From CAZBEL01 sp964628055 (GTDB lineage: Bacteria; Fidelibacterota; Marinisomatia; Marinisomatales; TCS56): a DNA stretch of 64,000 nt. Of the stretch, positions 25,053-34,875 are shown in pieces. The stretch spans positions 33,497-97,496 of the forward strand of contig CAZVNL010000002.1 of assembly GCA_964628055.1 (NCBI GenBank), given 5' to 3'. Made by a program: the position numbers and the translations under genes. A model generated the notes under the pieces. It did no database searches, was not told the DNA's origin, and was given only the letters and a program-made list of their open reading frames with translations. Each line of letters begins with the position of its first letter. Position 1 is the stretch's first letter.

Positions 25053-26009
25053 TTACGGGTTCTTACTCAGCATTTGTTGATTGGCTTTGATGTTGCGCTT
25101 TAGTCCAGCGAACTTTACCCGTTTCAGTGCCGAACGACACGTTAATTTACGAAATTCCCCTTCATTTAGATTATCCCAATTTTGTTGATCCCAGCTTAAG
25201 ATTTCCTCCCGGGGTTGAAAAGCCTGCTCCGACGAAATCTGCTGGAATTTCTGGTTCCAGGGACAGACTTCCTGACAGAGATCGCAGCCGTAGATCCAGC
25301 CGTAGAGTTGCCCTGGCTCCCCTCGTATGAAAGGTCCCCGATACTCAATGGTCAGGTACGCGATGCACTTACGGGCGTCGATCCGGTATGGGCTAAGGGC
25401 CCCCGTGGGGCAAACGTCCAGACAGGCAGTGCAGGTGCCACATAGATCGTGTTCGAAAGGGGCATCGCTTTCTAATTCAATATCTAACAGTAATTCCCCT
25501 AAAAAGAGCCAGCTACCGTATTCCCGGGTGATGAGATTGGTGTGTTTCCCCTGCCAGCCCAAGCCGGCCTTTTGAGCCCACCCTTTTTCCATAACCGGGG
25601 AAGTGTCTACACATACAATTCCCTGGACACCTGGTACCTGAGACTGAATCCACTGGAAAAGTTCCTTCAGCCTGTTTTTCAATATTAAATGGTAGTCCTC
25701 ACCCCAGGCGTAATTGCTGAACTTATAGGGTCCTGGTAGTTTTTCCTGCCCACCCGTAAAGTAATTCATTCCTACGGAGATGATGGTCTTAACTCCTGGA
25801 AAGTAAGTGTGGAGGGCTCCCCGTTCCCGTTGTCTGGTTGCCATCCAGGCCATGGTTCCGTGATAGCCGCGTGATAGCCACGCCGTCAAATCCTTTTGGG
25901 CCTCTGGTGTTTTTTCGGCTTTCGCTACGCCAACGACCTGGAAACCAAGGGAACGAGCTTGGGCTTTAATCTTTTTTACAAAAGGACTGTTCATTGCAGA
26001 GAAGATCAT
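25053..26009 (-). CDS. queG: Epoxyqueuosine reductase QueG
   Basis: QueG reduces epoxyqueuosine to queuosine in tRNA wobble positions, using cobalamin and two 4Fe-4S clusters. This 318-residue protein carries both cluster motifs: CGTCTACLDVCPTGA (~residue 190) and CDLCQEVCPWN (~residue 245). The N-terminal corrinoid-binding domain has DTSPVMEKGWAQKAGLGWQGK. It is shorter than QueG forms with a C-terminal HEAT domain. The ATG at 26009 has no clear ribosome site; an alternative ATG is five codons in. Cobalamin use fits the B12-dependent MetH in the same window. Confidence 0.95.
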   Translation of the reverse strand: MIFSAMNSPFVKKIKAQARSLGFQVVGVAKAEKTPEAQKDLTAWLSRGYHGTMAWMATRQRERGALHTYFPGVKTIISVGMNYFTGGQEKLPGPYKFSNYAWGEDYHLILKNRLKELFQWIQSQVPGVQGIVCVDTSPVMEKGWAQKAGLGWQGKHTNLITREYGSWLFLGELLLDIELESDAPFEHDLCGTCTACLDVCPTGALSPYRIDARKCIAYLTIEYRGPFIRGEPGQLYGWIYGCDLCQEVCPWNQKFQQISSEQAFQPREEILSWDQQNWDNLNEGEFRKLTCRSALKRVKFAGLKRNIKANQQMLSKNP

Positions 26010-26062
26010 GTGTTACGCCAAACCCTCGTCTGGATAAGGGAGAATTAACTCGGAGGGGCAAC

Positions 26063-26626
26063 CTACTTCTTAAGGTTCGGTTGATCATTTTGGTTTGGCA
26101 ACACTCTTTCGGCCCACAGGAGGCCGATGATTGTTTTTACATCGGTAATCTCTCCTGACCAGACCAATTCCAGGGCCCTGGAGAGAAAAAGGGGGAAGAA
26201 TTCGATGAACTCGTCGTGGTCGGAGTTGGCTTTTGTGCGGTGGAGTTCTTCTGCCAGGTAAAGCCACATACGTTCGTCACTATAACCGATACAGGGATGA
26301 ATCTCGGTTAATTCAGTGAGTTTTCCGGTCTGGTAGCCAATCTCCTCTTCTAATTCTCGGAGGGCCGTTTCCTCGTGGGTTTCGCCGGGATCGATTTTCC
26401 CGGCGGGGAGTTCGATCTCCACCTGGCCGATGGGATAACGGTACTGGCGAATGAGTCCAATACGACCATCAGGGAGCACAGGGATCATGACCACCGCTCC
26501 CGGGTGTTTCGTGTACTCCCGTATGGAATGGCTACCGTCAGGGAGTTCCACTTCATCCCGCCAAATATCAAGGAGTTTGCCCTGGTAAATTGGTTGGGTA
26601 CTGATCCGGCGTTCCATTAGCTTCAT
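26063..26626 (-). CDS. NUDIX hydrolase, ADP-ribose pyrophosphatase type
   Basis: A 187-residue NUDIX enzyme. The Nudix box is GKIDPGETHEETALRELEEE followed by IGY (residues ~76-98), with IRQYRYPIGQVEIELPAG just before it, as in ADP-ribose pyrophosphatases. The likely reaction splits ADP-ribose or a related sugar nucleotide to AMP and a sugar phosphate. AAGGA lies eight bases before the ATG. It follows the TPR gene on the same strand after 66 bases. Substrate choice within the family is inferred from the YRYP-x-xx-xxELPAG context. Confidence 0.9.
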   Translation of the reverse strand: MKLMERRISTQPIYQGKLLDIWRDEVELPDGSHSIREYTKHPGAVVMIPVLPDGRIGLIRQYRYPIGQVEIELPAGKIDPGETHEETALRELEEEIGYQTGKLTELTEIHPCIGYSDERMWLYLAEELHRTKANSDHDEFIEFFPLFLSRALELVWSGEITDVKTIIGLLWAERVLPNQNDQPNLKK

Positions 26627-26692
26627 GTTACGCTTCCTTAAAATATAGGGTCTGGAATAGAAAGGTAATGTAAGAGGTGGTACCGAAGGGTC

Positions 26693-27460
26693 TTATCGGT
26701 ATTTTTCTAAAAGGTGTTCTGCTTCCTTGATCTCGTAAAGGTCTTCAACGGTCTCATCTACTGATGGAGGTGTGTTGCGGACCTCTTCCAGCAAGCGGAG
26801 GGCTTCGTTTTTTTGGCCTTCCTTGTAGAGGGCGTTGGCCAAGTATATTTTTTGGGTCAGAGCTGCTTTTCCGGTACTTATGGCCTTACGCAGCCAGATG
26901 ACGGCTTCCTCGTTATCCGGCCAGGAGAGGAAAAAAGGGATGTAGGGTGACTTGTAGTGTACGGCCCCCAACATGAAGTAACCCCCGCCGTCTTTATAAC
27001 GGGGATCCAGGGCGATAATCTTTTCGGCCTGTTCCTTCATGATGTCCGCTACCCCCTCTTTCGCCGCGGCGAAAATACCGTAAACTTCCGCCCAGCTTCC
27101 CAGGTTGGCCAGGTACCAGTAACGGTAGCTGGCGGAGTCGGGATATTGCTCCATGAGTCGTTCTCCTAACTCTTTCCCCTTATTGAAATCGGCCTTTTTC
27201 AAGTCCTCGTCATCGTAGACGTATTTACCCCGGAAATAGTAGGCCCGCAATAAGTACAAACCCGCCACCGGCTCCGCCTGGGGATTGGTCACTGCGTCCT
27301 TAAAAAAGGTGATGGCTTGGCTGATGGGTTCCCCGGCTGCCTGGGCGCCCACGTGTCCTTCGGCGCGTCGGTTGTACCAGGCAATGCCCTGTTCCAAGGG
27401 TGTTTGCGCCGCAATAAAACTTATTAGAACAAAATTAAAGAGTGAGAAACGCCGTCCCAT
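26693..27460 (-). CDS. Exported TPR-like protein
   Basis: A 255-residue protein with a signal peptide ending FIAAQ. It is then all helical, with tetratricopeptide-like pairs: ITFFKDAVTNPQAEPVAGLY, ADFNKGKELGERLMEQYP, and the last, best repeat ALTQKIYLANALYKEGQKNE. The middle, YWYLANLGSWAEVYGI and ALDPRYKDGGGYFMLG, resembles TatT-type TRAP-associated TPR proteins. It lies 15 bases downstream of the barrel-protein gene 27476-28252, so the two are probably co-transcribed. It may be a periplasmic adaptor; no ligand can be assigned. Confidence 0.75.
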   Translation of the reverse strand: MGRRFSLFNFVLISFIAAQTPLEQGIAWYNRRAEGHVGAQAAGEPISQAITFFKDAVTNPQAEPVAGLYLLRAYYFRGKYVYDDEDLKKADFNKGKELGERLMEQYPDSASYRYWYLANLGSWAEVYGIFAAAKEGVADIMKEQAEKIIALDPRYKDGGGYFMLGAVHYKSPYIPFFLSWPDNEEAVIWLRKAISTGKAALTQKIYLANALYKEGQKNEALRLLEEVRNTPPSVDETVEDLYEIKEAEHLLEKYR

Positions 27461-27475
27461 GATAGGTTTAACCTG

Positions 27476-28252
27476 TTAAAAGTATTCGATGTAGGTGATC
27501 TTTAATTCGCGTGTGAAGGACTCCACCTGTTCGTTATCAAACAACAAGTTGTTGAAGTCTATCTCGATATGCAAGTGTTCCACGAAGGTCCAGCGGATGG
27601 CGGCGTTCAAGTAACCTCCGCTATTGATGGACATGGTCTTAGCGTTAAGGTCGTTTTCGTTAAAGGCAGCATTGTATTCGATTAACAGGGAAAGCTCGGG
27701 GTTGAATTCCATGTCCAGACCGAAGAAGAGGTTGGGGTCTTTGTCCCCATCGTTGGTTTCGGTGAAATTGTAATTCATTCCCCCGTGGAGGCCCAGATTG
27801 CCTAAAAAGGTCTTCCAGTTCTTGCTGGCGGCAGCATAAGCGCCGAAGGCCTTGGTACCATATCGTTTTAGACTATCTTCGGCGTAATAGGGGCCAAATC
27901 CCTGGGTATTGATGCCCAAGGCAATGCCGGGTATGGAGTTGGTTTCGTCGATTAATCGGTATTTTACGTTGGCCTCTGGTCGGGGGTACCATTGGAGGGT
28001 ATCGTTCCCAATGAGGTTACTGGCGCCGAATGAAAGACCGAACTGGAAGCGATCGGTGATGCCGGCTGCCAGGGTACTCGTTAAACCGCCATCGCGTTGG
28101 ATACGCAATTCCATGAGGTAACTTCCCCGGGTCAACGTACCGGCAGTGGGAATGGTCACTAAGTCAGTGGGTGGAGGATACCCCTCAGGCTGAGCTTGAA
28201 GAGTCGCTACGACCAAAACCAATACTGAAAAATAGAATGGTGTTTTACGCAT
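27476..28252 (-). CDS. YjbH-like outer-membrane barrel protein
   Basis: A 258-residue protein with signal peptide MRKTPFYFSVLVLVVATLQA then Gln. The mature start, DLVTIPTAGTLTRGSYLMELR, and the following TLAAGITDRFQFGLSFGASN are the pattern of YjbH-like barrels, which also open with a phrase about a typical value for time or parameter. The rest is alternating strands ending ELKITYIEYF. It leads a two-gene unit with the TPR protein. Function is unknown; an outer-membrane location is inferred from the strand pattern. Confidence 0.7.
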   Translation of the reverse strand: MRKTPFYFSVLVLVVATLQAQPEGYPPPTDLVTIPTAGTLTRGSYLMELRIQRDGGLTSTLAAGITDRFQFGLSFGASNLIGNDTLQWYPRPEANVKYRLIDETNSIPGIALGINTQGFGPYYAEDSLKRYGTKAFGAYAAASKNWKTFLGNLGLHGGMNYNFTETNDGDKDPNLFFGLDMEFNPELSLLIEYNAAFNENDLNAKTMSINSGGYLNAAIRWTFVEHLHIEIDFNNLLFDNEQVESFTRELKITYIEYF

Positions 28253-28569
28253 AGTGTTTTACCTGTTTATTGAAAAAGATAGTCTGCAATTCCTCTTTGA
28301 CTCGGGGCAATTTACTTCCCGCACTCGGGGAGATGCAAGGAACGGAAAAGGAAGAGTAGCTATTAAATTAAGATAGGTATTGTCATAATGATTACTGCTT
28401 AACGGTCTATCACTACCCATTTCAATTTGCATCTAAATAAGCAACTCATTGATATACTCACACTTACAGTGTTGCACTTACTACTTGAATCCAGCACTGA
28501 TAATATATTAGCTAAGATTTAAATGACCTTTGCGAGCACTACTCAGATTGGCTGAAGCTTGTTGTTAAT
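28253..28569. other. Intergenic region upstream of the YjbH-like barrel gene
   Basis: A 317-base stretch without a supportable gene, more A+T-rich than its flanks. It should contain the minus-strand promoter for the barrel gene. I see no RNA gene, convincing terminator or long repeat in it. Confidence 0.6.
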
Positions 28570-29520
28570 TCAAGGGTACACAACCTGCCCAAATCTAGTT
28601 GTCACGGAAGCCACCCTATCAAGGGGTATACGTAAAACAGCCGGATCCTTATTCAGGCGAAAGCGAACCTCTTCTTCGTCAATACCAAGGAGTTCCACCA
28701 TTAGGACGTCGCCATTTATTAGAATCAGGCGGTCTTGTTCCATCTGAGGGATTAGCGTTGGTAAGGGAGTAAGAATCCGCTGGGTACGGAGCTCCTCCAG
28801 GATGATACCCACCTCATCTAAAATATTGCCTGTCCGGGGAGGTGGTTCCTTATACAACGCCTCCGCTGGCGCCTGCGTTAGGGCCACGTGACTCACCAAT
28901 TGATTTCCTCTTCCGTATTCCCATATCTGTTGGATCTTAGTCATGATATCGTATGCGTATTTAAAGATTCGTACCACCGCTCCCTGGGGCAACTGAACCC
29001 ACCGTTCTTCAGATAGGTAACCCAGGCGATCGTAGGCCAGGTAAATTTCACCGTAGGGAACCCTGTCGATGGTTAGGAATTGAATGCGGTTGATTCGTCC
29101 ATCAGGGGACAAAAAGAAAAGGGATTGCTGATCGGTGAAGGTGAGTTTCGTAGGAGGTGGATAAAGATACTCTCGAAAGACAACACTCCACGGTTCCTGT
29201 TCCCCGTAATAAATTAACTGAACGGGTTGTTGGTCGGCATTCAGGGTGACGCGCTTGACCAACTTGCGGTCGTTGTCGTAGCCAAACATTTCCTGGCGGG
29301 TGATTTCACCCTGGCTATTGACCCAGCTTTTCAAAATGGGTTGTTGGGTTTCGTTGAAAGAAACCTGTAGGTAGGGGTTCTTGTCCCGTGCAGTAGCTAA
29401 GAGGGGATTATTGGCAAGGAAGTCACGTTCGTTGGCGTAATACTTAATGAACGCCACCTCATCCTGGGCTGGGAGTCCGCATAGCAAAAGTCCCAGCAGG
29501 AGCGTTACCGAAGGGCGCAT
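28570..29520 (-). CDS. Secreted protein of unknown function, end of the TonB receptor cassette
   Basis: A 316-residue protein. I start it at ATG 29520, one base after the NHL gene stop, because this gives a signal peptide (MRPSVTLLLGLLLCGLPA then Gln). The central part has YwqK/RHS-like strand repeats that read direction-of-text patterns: QEMFGYDNDRKLVKRVTLN, EIYLAYDRLGYLSEERWV, KYAYDIMTKIQQIWEYGRG. The last 55 residues (RLILINGDVLMVELLGI) form a separate small beta domain resembling Sm-like folds. It is the last of five coupled genes. No function can be given. Confidence 0.68.
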   Translation of the reverse strand: MRPSVTLLLGLLLCGLPAQDEVAFIKYYANERDFLANNPLLATARDKNPYLQVSFNETQQPILKSWVNSQGEITRQEMFGYDNDRKLVKRVTLNADQQPVQLIYYGEQEPWSVVFREYLYPPPTKLTFTDQQSLFFLSPDGRINRIQFLTIDRVPYGEIYLAYDRLGYLSEERWVQLPQGAVVRIFKYAYDIMTKIQQIWEYGRGNQLVSHVALTQAPAEALYKEPPPRTGNILDEVGIILEELRTQRILTPLPTLIPQMEQDRLILINGDVLMVELLGIDEEEVRFRLNKDPAVLRIPLDRVASVTTRFGQVVYP

Positions 29521-29521
29521 G

Positions 29522-30982
29522 TCAGGGGAGCGGCTGTAGGTTCTCGTCCAACTTGTTCGACAATTGAAAACGAATAATACTCCCTGCCGCCGGGTCACAA
29601 ATGTAGATCACGCCCCGGTCGTCCACGGTCACTGCCGCCGGCGTGGTGAGCATACCCTTCATTTCAACGGTTAAGAAAGTATCCACTAAAACACTGTCGG
29701 TACCGTTGAACGTCCATAAGGTGGTGTCTACGGTTATCTCTTCCACCCCGGCTTTCTTGAAGAAATTTCCGTCGGTGTCAAAGACCTGAATTTCTTGCGC
29801 CCCGGTGTTGGCCACGTAGATATACTGGTTCAGGTCTACCGCTACATCCTGGGGGTTTTGAAAGCGTGAGAGATCCATGATGTCATTTACCTGAGGTTGG
29901 AATACGGAAGGGTAAATGATGTAGGCCCCGGTGGTGAGGGGCTGGATTTTATGGACGGCGAAGAATTGACCTTCTTGCGTGTAATAGATGTTTCCGTCGC
30001 CGTCCACGTCGATGCTTACGGGATGGTTGGCCTTCCCAGCACCCGTGCCGAAACCCACCACCGTTTGGCCGAAAACACCTCTGAAAGCCCACACCTCCAC
30101 GCCGGTTGCCAGACGAATTAGGCCCGCCGGTTCGAATAGAATCTTTACCAGACGGTTGTTCAGAGAATCAGGCACATTATCCGTGACATAGAGATAGTTG
30201 TCCACGTCCTTGGTAGTTGAAAGAGCCGAAAAACGTGATTCTGCACTGGCGTAATGAATATCTTTGTAGACGTTTCTAAGCCAGGCGCCATTGTAGAAGA
30301 CGTGGGGTTGTAACAAGGAATCGATGAGCTCTTGATCGTTAGACCATTGAACCTGGTCCAGAGACCATTCCGGGTCGGAGATTAAGTCCATCCAGGCATC
30401 ACTTCCGGTTGGAATCGTCGAGTCTCCATAGCTGGGATGGAAAAAAGTACCAGCGACCGCCACGGAATCGATCCCCACATCGTTCCAATACTGGTTCCAA
30501 CAGTAGATTTTTTGCGATCCGTCAACGAAAAACACGTTCATTTTCCGATCGATGTCTACGTCCAGGGGAGTCAGCGGAGTACCATCGTTCAGCGTCAAAT
30601 TCCGCAAGGCCTGGAAGCCTTCTTCTAAAACTACTCCGTCCTGACTCAATACGAAGATGCTTTTTAGTAAGGTGTCCACCACGAAGACGTGTCCGTCGGG
30701 AGCAATGGAGATTTCGGTAGGCTGGAGAAAAGGGAAACCCTCGGCGGCGTTCCATTCAGGATGCACCTTTAAATAGGTTGTGTCTCCCACGGAAAATTCC
30801 ACCTGGATTTCTGTTGGGAGGGTCATTTTCTCAATGCATCCCCCGCCCACGTAGAGCGCCACGATAACCAGTAGGATGACTCTTGTTACAGCAATTAAGG
30901 AGATCGAATTGATTTTCTTCGTAGTGTGGTAGGTTTTTCCTAAAATCGAGCGCTGACCGTATTGAATAGTGGTGTATCTCAT
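29522..30982 (-). CDS. NHL-repeat beta-propeller lipoprotein
   Basis: A 486-residue protein with an extended N-terminus and a lipobox ending GGGC (Cys ~49), so it is probably a lipid-anchored envelope protein. The mature part is a six-bladed NHL-type propeller: FLQPTEISIAPDGHVFVVDT, TPLDVDIDRKMNVFFVDG, HPVSIDVDGDGNIYYTQ, NPQDVAVDLNQYIYVANTG and TPAAVTVDDRGVIYICDPA are clear blades. The start at 30982 follows the PorV-like stop by two bases; a start closer to the lipobox cannot be excluded. Such propellers bind proteins or polysaccharides. Its position between the PorV-like barrel and the last gene suggests a partner of the receptor. Confidence 0.8.
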   Translation of the reverse strand: MRYTTIQYGQRSILGKTYHTTKKINSISLIAVTRVILLVIVALYVGGGCIEKMTLPTEIQVEFSVGDTTYLKVHPEWNAAEGFPFLQPTEISIAPDGHVFVVDTLLKSIFVLSQDGVVLEEGFQALRNLTLNDGTPLTPLDVDIDRKMNVFFVDGSQKIYCWNQYWNDVGIDSVAVAGTFFHPSYGDSTIPTGSDAWMDLISDPEWSLDQVQWSNDQELIDSLLQPHVFYNGAWLRNVYKDIHYASAESRFSALSTTKDVDNYLYVTDNVPDSLNNRLVKILFEPAGLIRLATGVEVWAFRGVFGQTVVGFGTGAGKANHPVSIDVDGDGNIYYTQEGQFFAVHKIQPLTTGAYIIYPSVFQPQVNDIMDLSRFQNPQDVAVDLNQYIYVANTGAQEIQVFDTDGNFFKKAGVEEITVDTTLWTFNGTDSVLVDTFLTVEMKGMLTTPAAVTVDDRGVIYICDPAAGSIIRFQLSNKLDENLQPLP

Positions 30983-30984
30983 TC

Positions 30985-32001
30985 CTATAATGAAAGCCCG
31001 ATGGTAAGACGTTTAGGGTCTGACAGGTGATCCAGGTGGGCGTAGCCATAATCAACCCGCAAGTTGCCGATGCTGATAGGAAGGCGCAATCCAGCGCCCA
31101 GGGAAAAACTCTCTTCTTCCTTGTTGATTTTATACCCGGCCCGGAGTGACAAAATTTTTAAAAACGTATATTCCATGCCAGTGGAAATGTTTTCGGTATT
31201 ATCAACGGGGTGATTCAGTTGAAGGGCTGCGGTCAAAGTATAGGTTTTGAGGGTAAGGATTTCCATGGCCACACCTACCCGGAAAACGGTGGGAGGGGAG
31301 AATTGTTCGTAATCGGATTCCACGACCGTCTCTTCCCCGGTGTCGGTATTGAGGATATTTTTCAGGTAGGTGCCTTCGGGTTTGGTTTGAGCGCCGAAGT
31401 GGGAGAGGGAGGCGGAGAAACGGAGTGACCGGAAGCCGGTCCAATAAAAAGTGCCCAGGTCGAGCATGGTGGAGGCCATAGTGAGCCCAGCCAGGTTTTC
31501 TTGAACATTTTTTACCGTGATGCCAAAGCTGAAACGGTCGGTCATCCGAGCCCCGTAGGTCACGGCTAAGAATCGGTCCTGGAAGGTGAAATAGTTTCCG
31601 GTTCCGTGGGGTTGATATTCGGTGGTCTCCAACATGGGCGCCATGTGGAGAATACCGGCGCTAAAACCCAGGTAATGTTGTCGCGTGAGCTGATGGGTGA
31701 CGCTGGCGAAGTCGTATTTAATGTTTGCCGGCCATTGAACATGCGTGGCGGAGAGTTCCAGCGTGTTAAACTGGGCAATTGTGGCCGGGTTGTAATAGAT
31801 GGAGGTTGCGTCCTGGTTCAGGGCAATTACGGCTTCGCCCATTCCCACCGCACGGGCACTAACACCGATTTTTAAAAAGGTGAAGATGGAAGTTCCCGCC
31901 CGTTGTCCCCCTAAAACCGGAAAGAAATTCTGACCCTTGGCCGGTAGAACTAATAAACCGCAAAGCAAGAGGCCGAGCTTGTATGGGGTTGTTTTAATCA
32001 C
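30985..32001 (-). CDS. PorV/PorQ family outer-membrane protein
   Basis: A 338-residue protein with a signal peptide ending LPAKG before Gln. The opening AGTSIFTFLKIGVSARAVGMGEA followed by DATSIYYNPATIA is the PorV/PorQ hallmark shared with the FadL-like barrels used in type IX secretion. PorV shuttles T9SS cargo from the SprA translocon to the attachment complex; PorQ is an accessory. The gene overlaps the TonB receptor by four bases and precedes the NHL lipoprotein by two. Its location away from sprA in a receptor cassette suggests a dedicated rather than housekeeping PorV. Confidence 0.88.
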   Translation of the reverse strand: MIKTTPYKLGLLLCGLLVLPAKGQNFFPVLGGQRAGTSIFTFLKIGVSARAVGMGEAVIALNQDATSIYYNPATIAQFNTLELSATHVQWPANIKYDFASVTHQLTRQHYLGFSAGILHMAPMLETTEYQPHGTGNYFTFQDRFLAVTYGARMTDRFSFGITVKNVQENLAGLTMASTMLDLGTFYWTGFRSLRFSASLSHFGAQTKPEGTYLKNILNTDTGEETVVESDYEQFSPPTVFRVGVAMEILTLKTYTLTAALQLNHPVDNTENISTGMEYTFLKILSLRAGYKINKEEESFSLGAGLRLPISIGNLRVDYGYAHLDHLSDPKRLTIGLSL

Positions 32002-34874
32002 AATTCGGTGTACTTTTGTACGAAGGAACCGAAAATAAACTGGACTCCCAATTCAATGGTCCGGGGGCGCTGATAACGCGTAGCGCTGAAGCGGGAAGGA
32101 TCATAGTTGGGATTGGGTTGATTGGCCATGCTGTAAGGAATGATCTCACCCGGATTGTAAACCCTACCCGTATAGGGATTGATCCGTCGAGGGATGTTTT
32201 CATCGAATAAATTATTTACCGAAAGGAGCAATTTTACTTTTACATTCCCAATCCTCACCTGTTTTTGCAGCTTCAGCTTCACGGTGGAGTAGCCATTAAT
32301 ATTGTTAAGCCCGAGTAACTTAAAGAATTTGGGATGGTACTCACTGATATAGTAGTAGGGATTGTCATCGTCTCTGGGACCAACGTAATACTTCACCTCT
32401 CCCTCCTGACGGATACCATCGGGATATTCGGCCGTTCCCGGAATGGAGCGCGTATACCGCCGGCCAGATTCGTACTCGATGCGAAAGGCTATTCCCCAAC
32501 CGGAAGGAGCGTAATAGCTAAGATTGCTGAAGAAGCGTAATGGTTTATCCCAACTGACGAAATTTTCACTCAACGGTTTCTCTTTTAACTCCCCTGCCTG
32601 GACTAGTAAGTTATCGATGGGAGTGGAACTCTTGCCGGTGACGATAGAGTACTCAAGGTCAACATTCGCCACCCAATGCTTCATAAATCGGCTGTTTAAA
32701 ATGATTTCCAACCCCCGGGAGCGGGCATAATCGGCATTGAAATACATGTTGAAGCTGAGATGGGAATACTTGGGATTCGAGGGTCGAATGGTCTGGGATG
32801 TTTCGTAGTCGAACATGTCTTTCCAGTAGGCTTTTAACTCCAGTACCTGATCCTTACTAAAGCGGTGTTTAATACCAATCTCATACTGGACGGTCGTCTT
32901 GGGGTTTAAGTTGGGGTTCCCGAAGACCTGGTAAGTCGACTGAGCCGTGGAGTTTAATTTAGCATAAACGTACTGGAAAGAGGGCAGTTGGGAGAAGTGC
33001 CCATAGTAGAAGTAGAGGACATCATTATCGGTAACCGGATGGGAGATTCCGAAGCGGGGGCTGAAGCGCCCTTTGCCCCGGTAGCCAAACAAGCCGAAGG
33101 TTTCCTCCTTGAACTTCTTACGGGCATAATTGGTGATAATGATCCGCGTGGTGTCCTCAATGGCCTCCTCAACATATCTCCCGGGAAACCAGTAGTCATA
33201 CCGCATTCCTAAGTTCATGGTCATGCCTTTAAAGACAATCCGGTCCTGGATGTAGAAGGCGCCGAAGGTGGTGTAGGCACGGTATTTGTCAAAGTTGGAC
33301 CCTAAGCCGGTAGTACCCGTCCACGGTTCGTCAATATCCAAGACCTGCATCTCCGTATAGGTGTTCTCGAATCCGGTTTTCACTTTGTGCCGTCGCCCTG
33401 GCCGGTAGGTCCAATCGAAATCCATGCGATAGTTGTCGCTGGCCAGATCGTACCATTCGGGAGCGAACCCCGTGTCGTAGAATTGATCTCCAAAGGTGAT
33501 GTAAATGTTGCCATCACGATCCTGGGTTGACATGGCGTAGTTGACGGGTTCTAAGTCAAGGCGCTCTTTATATTCGCTCCACGTCAAGTCCTGGACGGCG
33601 CTGTGTTCCAGCGTTAGAAACCGGCCCACGGTAATCTCGTAAAACGACCTGGTACTCAGGGTATGCGTCCAACTGAGGTTGGTCAGCCGGGTTTCCCGGG
33701 TAATGGTATTGTAGTTATCTAATATTTTCTGGTATCGGTAGGGGTAGTAGGTATGCGAGAACGCCCGGGGCATGTAGTAACCTTGATTAATGTTCATGGA
33801 AAGATCAAAAGAACCGCTCAGTTTCTTTTTTGGTGAGATGTCCCAGTTCAATTTATAGAGGATGTGCCAGTCGTTATTTTCCCTCACCGCCAATTGCTTC
33901 ATGAGGTTATCGGCCTGGGTTTTGTATATGTTGAACGGGGGTCGCCAGTTGCGGTGGGGGTATAGGCGGGAAGCGGTAGGGAGGTTTCCGTCGTATAACC
34001 GGCCATAACCATTAATATAGAACGAGATTTTCCCCGGTATGTCGAGCCCGAAAAATGGTAACAGGCGCTCTAAGAAAGGCTCCGGCCCGCCGAGGTTGAA
34101 TTCCACCTGATCGGAATTGTAGTTGTTAAGCAGTTCCTGGCTTGCGCCCCAGTTATCGCTGGAATATTTAATCGCTCCCTCAAAATGATCTCCCCCCTCT
34201 TTTAATTTAATGTTCACAATTCCAGACATGGCTTGGCCGTATTCGGCGTTGAAACCACCCGTGACGATGTATAACTCCTCAATGGATTCGGCATTCAAAT
34301 ATAAATTGGCGGAGTAGCCCGTTAACGGGTCCTTGATGGAGATACCGTCCACCAGGGTCAGGCTTTCGTCAATTCGCCCCCCGCGAATGTGGATCTCGTT
34401 GTCCTGGGTAGAGACTCCCACTTGCTCGGAGATAATGTCTTCCATGTTGTTCACGACTTTATTAGCAATGTCCGAGCTGGTGAGACGGGCGGAGACGGAG
34501 GCGGTTTCGTCCACGTCGAAGAGTGACTTGGCGCCCACCACGACCACCTCTTCCCCCAGGGTGAGCACCGTTTCTTCCATGGAGAAGTCTAAACGGGTAG
34601 TCTGGTTTGGTTGAATCCTGATTCCGGTTTGGAGCACGATTTTATACCCGATAATGGAGGCCTCAACATCATAATTCCCGGGAGTGACACCGGAGATGCG
34701 GTAATGCCCATCTACACCGGTGGCAGCTCCGTAGTAAGTGCCCTTGACGATGACATTCACACCGGCCAGCGGTTCACCGTTTTTACTGTCGGTGATTAGT
34801 CCTTCGAAGGCACCTCGCCCCTGGGCCCAGAGCAAGAGAGAACCCCACATGAACCAGGTGGCTAACACGCGCAT
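31998..34874 (-). CDS. TonB-dependent receptor with CarboxypepD-reg domain
   Basis: A 958-residue receptor. After a signal peptide (residues ~1-18) comes a CarboxypepD-reg Ig-like domain (~20-100: FEGLITDSKNGEPLAGVNVI, GVDGHYRISGVTPGNY). A TonB-box-like EEVVVVGA and a plug (~110-235: HIRGGRIDESLTLVDGISI, GGFNAEYGQAMSGIVNI) follow, then a long barrel ending RTIELGVQFIFGSF plus a short tail. This matches SusC-type architecture, but no SusD gene is adjacent. One base separates it from the upstream lipoprotein and it overlaps the PorV-like gene by four. It would import a substrate too large for porins; the substrate is unknown. Confidence 0.92.
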   Translation of the reverse strand: MRVLATWFMWGSLLLWAQGRGAFEGLITDSKNGEPLAGVNVIVKGTYYGAATGVDGHYRISGVTPGNYDVEASIIGYKIVLQTGIRIQPNQTTRLDFSMEETVLTLGEEVVVVGAKSLFDVDETASVSARLTSSDIANKVVNNMEDIISEQVGVSTQDNEIHIRGGRIDESLTLVDGISIKDPLTGYSANLYLNAESIEELYIVTGGFNAEYGQAMSGIVNIKLKEGGDHFEGAIKYSSDNWGASQELLNNYNSDQVEFNLGGPEPFLERLLPFFGLDIPGKISFYINGYGRLYDGNLPTASRLYPHRNWRPPFNIYKTQADNLMKQLAVRENNDWHILYKLNWDISPKKKLSGSFDLSMNINQGYYMPRAFSHTYYPYRYQKILDNYNTITRETRLTNLSWTHTLSTRSFYEITVGRFLTLEHSAVQDLTWSEYKERLDLEPVNYAMSTQDRDGNIYITFGDQFYDTGFAPEWYDLASDNYRMDFDWTYRPGRRHKVKTGFENTYTEMQVLDIDEPWTGTTGLGSNFDKYRAYTTFGAFYIQDRIVFKGMTMNLGMRYDYWFPGRYVEEAIEDTTRIIITNYARKKFKEETFGLFGYRGKGRFSPRFGISHPVTDNDVLYFYYGHFSQLPSFQYVYAKLNSTAQSTYQVFGNPNLNPKTTVQYEIGIKHRFSKDQVLELKAYWKDMFDYETSQTIRPSNPKYSHLSFNMYFNADYARSRGLEIILNSRFMKHWVANVDLEYSIVTGKSSTPIDNLLVQAGELKEKPLSENFVSWDKPLRFFSNLSYYAPSGWGIAFRIEYESGRRYTRSIPGTAEYPDGIRQEGEVKYYVGPRDDDNPYYYISEYHPKFFKLLGLNNINGYSTVKLKLQKQVRIGNVKVKLLLSVNNLFDENIPRRINPYTGRVYNPGEIIPYSMANQPNPNYDPSRFSATRYQRPRTIELGVQFIFGSFVQKYTEL

Positions 34875-34875
34875 G